A stretch of DNA of 38,570 bases, from the NCBI GenBank assembly GCA_031271295.1, contig JAISVZ010000086.1, positions 1-38,570 of the forward strand, written 5' to 3'. The position numbers and the translations under genes are program-made. Below are positions 33,709 to 38,570 of this stretch, one piece after another. Position 1 is the stretch's first letter. Each line of letters opens with the position of its first letter. The notes under the pieces are model-generated. The model worked only from the letters and a program-made list of their open reading frames with translations, was not told where the DNA came from and did not search any database. The stretch comes from Clostridiales bacterium (GTDB lineage Bacteria > Bacillota > Clostridia > Lachnospirales > WQUN01).

Positions 33709-34704
33709 TCAGCAAAACGCGGAAGCGGTTAAAAACTTGCCGCCGCCCGTTATGGCGCACTCATCTAAATACGCAGGCATAAAAACCGAATCCCCCGGTT
33801 TTACGTTAAGCATAGCGCCGTCGCCCCAGCTTATTTGCGCACTGCCCTTAACGCATATATATATACTGAAAAACTCTTTATTGCCGGATATTATAAAACT
33901 TTTGCCCGAATCCTTTTGCAAATCCAGCATATTAATTGAAAAATATTTGTTTTTTATGCATTCGCGGATATTGCCTGCCGAACAAGAGCCGCCGTTCGCG
34001 GAGGGTATAACCTTTGCCGTGCTGAGTTTTCCGGAAAAATCTATAACATCCAATGATTTTTCAATATGAAGTTCCCGCTTTTCGCCGTTTAGCCCCACGC
34101 GGTTATAATCGTACACCCTGTATGTAATGTCGGAATTTTGCTGAACCTCCGCAAGCACAATCCCCTTGCCGATGGCGTGTATAAGCCCTGCCGGAATATT
34201 TATAATATCCCCCTCGGTTACGGGCATTTTATTAAGGCAATCCGTTGCGGTTCCGTTTTCAATTGCCCCTTGAAACATTTCTTTGGTAACGCCGCCCTTT
34301 AGCCCAACAATTAAGTAACTTTCCGGCTCCGCGGATAAAATATACCACATTTCGTTTTTACCGCGCGGGTAGTTTTCCTTTTCGCGGGCGTAATCGTCGC
34401 CCGGATGAACCTGCACGGACAAAAAATCCCTCGCGTCTATAAGCTTTACAAGCAGAGGAAAATCCGAAAAGTTTTTAAAGTTTTCCCCCAAAAACCCCCG
34501 GACGTTTTTATTTATTACCGATAAAAAGGTTTCCCCACTGTACTCGCCGTTTTTAACAATACTCATTTCGTCTTTGCGGCAGGAAATATCCCAGCTTTCC
34601 CCCGTATGCGCATACGGTGAGGTGCGGCCGTAAATATTGTTCAGCTTTTCCCCGCCCCAAACCATTTCCTTATAAATAGATTCAAATACCAACGGATAAT
34701 ACAT
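33709..34704 (-). CDS. manA: Mannose-6-phosphate isomerase, class I
   Basis: Zinc-dependent cupin isomerase of 331 residues interconverting mannose-6-phosphate and fructose-6-phosphate. Zinc ligands are visible in SVQVHPGDDYA and KNEMWYIL, and in PAGLIHAIGKGIVLAEVQQN. SDITYRVYDYNRVG is a further family landmark. The N-terminus VFESIYKEMVWGGEKL matches Firmicute ManA. AAGGATGGAAGT precedes the ATG. It lies 20 bp after an unknown gene in a two-gene operon and would supply mannose-6-phosphate for glycan precursors. The stop codon abuts MITE copy 3. Confidence 0.93.
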   Translation of the reverse strand: MYYPLVFESIYKEMVWGGEKLNNIYGRTSPYAHTGESWDISCRKDEMSIVKNGEYSGETFLSVINKNVRGFLGENFKNFSDFPLLVKLIDARDFLSVQVHPGDDYAREKENYPRGKNEMWYILSAEPESYLIVGLKGGVTKEMFQGAIENGTATDCLNKMPVTEGDIINIPAGLIHAIGKGIVLAEVQQNSDITYRVYDYNRVGLNGEKRELHIEKSLDVIDFSGKLSTAKVIPSANGGSCSAGNIRECIKNKYFSINMLDLQKDSGKSFIISGNKEFFSIYICVKGSAQISWGDGAMLNVKPGDSVFMPAYLDECAITGGGKFLTASAFC

Positions 34705-34724
34705 ACTTCCATCCTTCCCCCGGC

Positions 34725-35885
34725 TTATTCCGCCGCCCTTACGCTTAAGGCAATATCCGCGCCGCAGATGCTTGTTTCGCCGTTTATATCTTTTAACACA
34801 ATGTGCTTGCCGTTCGAGTATATGATATAGCCGTCGCCTATACAGTAATCCAATACTCCCTTTTTAATTACCTCAACCGCGCCGTTTTCATTTATTGAAA
34901 CAAGTTCCCAGCTCTTTGGCGCAACGCCGGGGAATTTTTCGCCCGACGAGGCGTTTTCGCGCATCGTTTTTTCCGCGTTAATAAGGTTTCCTTCAATAAA
35001 AAGTTCCTTATCGCTCTTTTTTTGAATTTTGGTGGGGTTTGCTCCCGCCGTTTTACCTGTCATGGATTCCCCGCTGTAGCGCTGGGTAAAAAAGTTTAAA
35101 AACCCGCCGACAGCCTTTAGCAGCTTTACCGGCATAAGCAGAATATCGCCGGGCGTAAGCGCGGAAGAATCCGGAGTTTTGCCGCGCCTTATGCAGTATA
35201 ATTTGCCGTCCTTTTCGGCGGGTTTTATAAAATCGTACTTTTCATCGGATAAAACTTCGCCAAGTTCGCCCGTGGACAGGTTTAAACGTATTATTTCGTA
35301 TTTTCCCGCGCCCTTATAATTCCCGCGTTCATCGAAGGAAAGCCCCGCGCTCGCGTAATATATAATATCCGGGTTATCCTGAGAAAAGGCCGGCCAAGCG
35401 TCAACCGAATCCCCCTCGGTGAGGATATCGAACGAGGAGCCGTCCTCGGAGAAAACCGCTATGTGCTTATCTATTGAATCCTCCGAAACGGACGCCGCAA
35501 TTTTTTTAGCGGTTTGCGAATACCCAATTTCGTGGATTTTAATTCCCTCTTTTCTGATTATGTAACTCTCCGGGTCGTCCTTTTGGGCAATATCCTTGGT
35601 ATACAGGCCGCCCACTGTTCCAAGGTTTGCGGAATATATAAGCTTTTCGCCGCTTAAGCAAACCGACGTTACACCAGCAAACTGGTTTTCCTCGCCGCCC
35701 GCCAATAAAAACATACCGCCCATAAACGGAGAGTTTTCATTTTTACTTTTCCATTCCTTCTTTTTTTCTATCTCTCTTACGTTGCGCTTATATTTTTTTA
35801 CCGCCTCGCTTGAAAAGGCTTCCGGTTTGCCGCCGCTTACCGCTCTGAAAATATCGCCGCCGGAAATATAAAAAACTTCTTTCAA
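34725..35885 (-). CDS. Unknown protein with beta-propeller-like repeats
   Basis: A 386-residue soluble protein I do not recognise. There is no signal peptide. Several stretches look like WD/TolB-type blades: GYSQTAKKIAASVSEDS, AWPAFSQDNPDIIYYAS, DFIKPAEKDGKLYCIRR and GDGYIIYSNGKHIVLKDING. The first ~60 residues include a basic segment (KKYKRNVREIEKKKEWKSKN). A TTG start with GGGAGGCGG upstream fits. It is the first gene of an operon with manA, which may point to sugar or envelope metabolism, but no function is claimed. Confidence 0.7.
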   Translation of the reverse strand: MKEVFYISGGDIFRAVSGGKPEAFSSEAVKKYKRNVREIEKKKEWKSKNENSPFMGGMFLLAGGEENQFAGVTSVCLSGEKLIYSANLGTVGGLYTKDIAQKDDPESYIIRKEGIKIHEIGYSQTAKKIAASVSEDSIDKHIAVFSEDGSSFDILTEGDSVDAWPAFSQDNPDIIYYASAGLSFDERGNYKGAGKYEIIRLNLSTGELGEVLSDEKYDFIKPAEKDGKLYCIRRGKTPDSSALTPGDILLMPVKLLKAVGGFLNFFTQRYSGESMTGKTAGANPTKIQKKSDKELFIEGNLINAEKTMRENASSGEKFPGVAPKSWELVSINENGAVEVIKKGVLDYCIGDGYIIYSNGKHIVLKDINGETSICGADIALSVRAAE

Positions 35886-35963
35886 AACAACCGCCTCCCA
35901 ATCCTTGTTAGTTTTACTGTTTCATATTATGCCAAAAAAAAAACCAAAATACAATTGCGGGCA

Positions 35964-36023
35964 GCCGCGCGGTTTTGGATGCGCAAAGCGACGCGCGGCA
36001 TTTGGATATGCAAGGAACGCGCA
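35964..36023. repeat. Inverted and direct repeats in the intergenic region
   Basis: GCCGCGCG (35964-35971) and CGCGCGGC (35992-35999) form an 8-bp inverted repeat. Overlapping it, TTTGGATGCGCAA (from about 35974) and TTTGGATATGCAA (from about 36001) start two ~23-bp degenerate direct repeats. The interval 35886-36120 otherwise holds only a TATAAT at 36082-36087, the likely -10 of the next gene. Confidence 0.55.
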
Positions 36024-36120
36024 TTTTACCGAATTTTTTTAAATTATTATGAGTGTACATAATTTTTCATTTTAAAGCCAATATAATATCATCCTAAAAT
36101 AAAGACTGGAGATAGTACAA

Positions 36121-36750
36121 ATGAGAAATTATCCCGAAACACTTTTAGACCCCGAAAGCTGCGCGGTTTTAATTATAGACCACGAGCCGCAGATGTATTT
36201 CGGAGTGGAGAGCCACACCAGAACATCAATTGAAAATAACGCCGCTGCGCTTGCGAAAGCGGCGCAGTTATTCGGCGTTCCGTGCATTTTAACCACCGTT
36301 GAAGCAAAAACCTTTTCCGGTTTTTTGTATTCGAAAATTCAGCAGGTTTACCCAAAGGCAGTACCGATAGACCGCACAAGCATAAACTCATGGGAGGACG
36401 CGAACCTTAAAAAAGCGGTTACAGCTACAAACCGGAAAAAAATTGTTATTGCCGGTTTATGGACGGAAGCGTGCGTAACCTTCCCCGCGCTATGCATGAA
36501 AAAAGACGGCTATGACGTTTATGTAGCCTCCGACGCGTGCGGCGGCGCAAGCAAGGAAACTCACGATATGGCAATGCAGCGTATGATTCAGGCGGGCGTA
36601 AAACCCATGACCTGGATGCAGGTTATGCTTGAATGGCAAAGGGATTGGAACAACAAGGACACTTATAACGGCGTTATGACAATTGTTAAAGACCACGGCG
36701 GAGCGTACGGCCTTGGAGTAGAATATGTTGAAACAATGCTAACGAAATAG
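36121..36750 (+). CDS. Isochorismatase-like cysteine hydrolase (YcaC group)
   Basis: Cysteine hydrolase of 209 residues. The catalytic Asp is in VLIIDHEPQMYFG (residue 20), and the nucleophilic Cys in IAGLWTEACVTFPAL (near residue 117). PIDRTSINSWEDANLKKAV and SDACGGASKETHDMA resemble YcaC-type proteins rather than true isochorismatases. An Arg occupies the RTSIN position near the catalytic Lys region. Substrates of this group are mostly unknown. The ATG has GGAGATAGTACAA upstream. It appears monocistronic. Confidence 0.86.
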   Translation: MRNYPETLLDPESCAVLIIDHEPQMYFGVESHTRTSIENNAAALAKAAQLFGVPCILTTVEAKTFSGFLYSKIQQVYPKAVPIDRTSINSWEDANLKKAVTATNRKKIVIAGLWTEACVTFPALCMKKDGYDVYVASDACGGASKETHDMAMQRMIQAGVKPMTWMQVMLEWQRDWNNKDTYNGVMTIVKDHGGAYGLGVEYVETMLTK

Positions 36751-36780
36751 AGGATACGCGAATACCCGCGCGGCAACTTT

Positions 36781-36873
36781 CCTGCAAGGGTTGCGGGAGG
36801 CTTCGGCGCAAAAGCTGCCCGCGCCTTACGCAGTAATCCTGCAAATGCGCGGGAGGCTTCGGCGCAAAGCGCG
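36781..36873 (+). repeat. Two tandem units of the GGCTTCGGCGCA repeat
   Basis: GCGGGAGGCTTCGGCGCAAA occurs at 36793-36812 and 36849-36868, 56 bases apart, each after CCTGCAA. The same ~55-bp unit is tandemly repeated in arms B, C and E of the large elements, but here there is no core. It occupies the gap between the hydrolase and the acetyltransferase. Confidence 0.75.
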
Positions 36874-36880
36874 TAAATAT

Positions 36881-37618
36881 TCAAACTTTCACCCGGTATA
36901 GGTATGAGTAGACCGGTTTGTAGCCGAGCTTCGCGTACATATTTATTGCCGCGCTGTTGCTTTTTTCAACTTGCAAATACGATGTGTGCGCCGTTTTTTT
37001 CGCGGCAGCCAAAAGAGCCTCGCATACCTTTGCGCCGTACCCTTTTCTGCGCTCGTCCATGTCCATAACAACATTCATTATCCCCGCGTATCCGCGCTCA
37101 ATTACCGCCGCGCCGCACGATACCGTTTTGCCGCCCGATATTATACGGGCGCATATAACGGTATTGTTTACGTTTGCGAATATCCTCCGCGCCGCGCACA
37201 TTTTCGTTTGGTCGGTTAAACGGCTTAAAGCGAAAAAGGCGTTTTGCCACTCCCTATCCGCATAATCGGAAAAAACGGCGCTGCCGTGCGGTTCAAAATT
37301 AGCGCCGCTAAGGTCTGTTTCCATAACATTTGTTGGCGTAAAGACAGCATAGCCTTTTTCTTCAAGAATACCGTCCAAATTTTCGCATGTGTTTTCGGTA
37401 ATTTTGAAAACCACCGGCAAGTTTCGGGCGGTATATCTTTTTTCGCACTCGGCTATTTTTTCGGCAATATTCAGCGTTGACGGGTACAAAATATTTACGG
37501 AGTTTGCTCTTCTGGTGTAACCGTCCGCGTACCTCAGCGCCCAGCCGTCGTAAAATTCGGTTTGCAGCGCCGGGTGGGCGTTTAGCGAAAGTTCTTCGTA
37601 AGATTTAAATTTTTCCAT
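36881..37618 (-). CDS. GNAT family N-acetyltransferase
   Basis: A 245-residue acetyltransferase. The acetyl-CoA loop is DERRKGYGAKVCEALL near residue 190, followed by YLQVEKSNSAAINMYAKLGYKPVY, the usual GNAT ending. The N-terminal ~110 residues (TEFYDGWALRYADGYTRRAN) form an additional domain often seen in two-domain GNATs. The substrate is unknown. The ATG at 37618 has AAAGGAGAAAAGA upstream. The longer frame to 37705 lacks a site. Confidence 0.88.
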   Translation of the reverse strand: MEKFKSYEELSLNAHPALQTEFYDGWALRYADGYTRRANSVNILYPSTLNIAEKIAECEKRYTARNLPVVFKITENTCENLDGILEEKGYAVFTPTNVMETDLSGANFEPHGSAVFSDYADREWQNAFFALSRLTDQTKMCAARRIFANVNNTVICARIISGGKTVSCGAAVIERGYAGIMNVVMDMDERRKGYGAKVCEALLAAAKKTAHTSYLQVEKSNSAAINMYAKLGYKPVYSYLYRVKV

Positions 37619-37798
37619 TCTTTTCTCCTTTCCTATTTGAAGTAAAACATAATTTAGTATATCATGGCATTGTTTGGATGAAAACATCAACCTGATGGGC
37701 GGCATAAAGTAAGCGGCAACTGTTACTGTTCACATTCTATCTAAAGAATAATTATATTGCAGCGACTTAGAGTACTAAGGCGGGAATTTCTTTTTCCG

Positions 37799-37826
37799 GA
37801 ATGATGACATTTTTTTGTCATCATTC
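37799..37826. repeat. Perfect 11-bp inverted repeat, T6 loop
   Basis: Same palindrome as 513-540, read on the other strand: GAATGATGACA, six T, TGTCATCATTC. Confidence 0.7.
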
Positions 37827-37944
37827 TAAATAGCAAGCTGTTATCTTTACCCGTTCTTCGCGTAGCTATCCGGCAAGGGTTGCAGAGGCTTTGGCGTATG
37901 TATTACCCGCGATTTTTGCGGCTGTTCTATAAGGGGTTGCAGGA

Positions 37945-38189
37945 GGGCTTCGGCGCAAATTATATCGCCCAGCAATGTGCCACCTGACGCTTCAGAACAT
38001 TTTTGAGCGCACCAAGTTAATAAAGAGTTTTATGTTAACGCAGTGCGCTCAAAAATATTCGTCTCGCTGCTCTGGTGAACCAATTTTCGCCAATTAGTTA
38101 TGCGCAGAGATGGCGTATTGCGGCGGCGAAAATTGTTTCCCCGCCGCGTGGCACAATCATGCTGTTCGATATAACCCGCGCCGAAGCCC
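37945..38189 (+). repeat. Structured core of repeat copy F
   Basis: GGGCTTCGGCG 37945-37955 pairs with CGCCGAAGCCC 38179-38189. The two side hairpins are retained. The middle basal stem has two mismatches (ATCGCCCAG against CTGTTCGAT). The hairpin-B loop is of the aattagttatgcgcag type. Confidence 0.75.
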
Positions 38190-38542
38190 GGCAGCATGTT
38201 CTTTACAGGCGGCGAAAGGAGCGCGTAAATACTCGGGTGTGTTCTTTGCAGGAAGCAAAAGGTTTACGAGAATTTATACATTGCCAAATATTCTTGGGAA
38301 GCGTAACTACAGCATCCTTGCAGATAAGTGAATGGCGTAATTATGTCCAAGCGATTAATTTTCTAACGTTGCCTTTATTAATACGCGTAAAGTGTTATAG
38401 CGCGGTAAGAATATTATTTCGGTTCTGACGTTGGTAGATATAAATCAAAGTCGCAAAATAAGCGCCCTTTAGCAAGTAACAAGTACCGCAAACACTGAAC
38501 AATATAAATATTTAGCGCTGCTTCTATTTGAGCTCATGGAAT

Positions 38543-38570
38543 AATTAGTGACATATATATGTCACTAATT
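38543..38570. repeat. 28-bp perfect palindrome at the window end
   Basis: A self-complementary sequence centred at 38556/38557 with the form ATTAG-TGACA-TATATA-TGTCA-CTAAT. It shares TGACA-N6-TGTCA with the palindromes at 513-540 and 37799-37826. The window stops at its last base. Confidence 0.75.

Larger units (their letters stand above)
37709..38570 (+). repeat. Right half copy (F) of the large palindromic repeat
   Basis: It begins GTAAGCGGCAACTG, then TTACTGTTCACA, the end sequence of the 8050-9524 element. It continues through the TGACA palindrome, GGCTTCGGCG unit and core, and runs off the window. From about 37790 it mirrors 1-565. Relative to that copy it carries ~134 extra bases between two ATAAG sequences (38324-38328 and 38458-38462). 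There is no credible gene. Confidence 0.8.

Noticed and set aside
1-38570. Circular element or plasmid suggested by matching ends
   Set aside because: The ends match in inverted, not direct, orientation, and the content is chromosomal (tRNA, mtaB, operons).

Overview
The window reads as ordinary chromosome from a Gram-positive, Clostridia-like bacterium, probably uncultured. This rests on gene content: a LytR-CpsA-Psr cell-wall ligase, an ECF-type vitamin transporter S component, MtaB, an XRE-cupin/PotABCD operon, strong AAGGAGG ribosome sites with frequent TTG starts, and consensus TTGACA/TATAAT promoters. By eye the GC content is middling. No species can be named from the sequence.

Layout: (1) 1-4770: an outward-facing half of a large non-coding repeat, a cystathionine gamma-synthase-like gene plus PatB/MalY C-S lyase pair on the minus strand, then a complete 1.4 kb palindromic repeat. 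(2) 4771-9524: a MATE exporter, a sigma factor with a large C-terminal extension, and a second complete palindromic repeat. (3) 9632-13803: galK-galE, a VapBC-type toxin-antitoxin pair and an iron alcohol dehydrogenase. (4) 13921-22972 (minus strand): a seven-gene sugar-nucleotide/glycosylation operon: rfbF, rfbG, rfbH, a ThDP enzyme resembling YerE, an SDR, an FkbM-GT2 fusion and a HAD phosphatase. (5) 23052-27380 (minus): potD, potC, potB, potA and their XRE-cupin regulator, with a near-consensus promoter and an operator-like repeat. (6) 27641-37618: a lone holin, mtaB, a YhhN-like membrane protein, an LCP protein, tRNA-Trp, a FolT-like S component, a zinc-ribbon protein, manA with an unknown propeller-like gene, a cysteine hydrolase and a GNAT acetyltransferase. 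(7) 37709-38570: another half repeat running off the window.

How the genes fit together: the rfbFGH set makes a CDP-6-deoxy-hexulose intermediate from glucose-1-phosphate. A YerE-like ThDP enzyme plus an SDR would convert it to a branched-chain CDP-3,6-dideoxyhexose of the yersiniose type. The FkbM-GT2 fusion could transfer and methylate the glycan. The LCP protein is the type that ligates glycopolymers to peptidoglycan, and galKE and manA feed the sugar pool.

The most unusual content is non-coding. A family of long palindromic elements occurs as two complete copies and two halves at the window ends. Every arm carries a ~242-nt core that folds on paper into a basal stem with two side hairpins. 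A separate ~101-bp MITE-like hairpin sits directly against stop codons and looks like a portable terminator. Neither family contains a credible protein gene.
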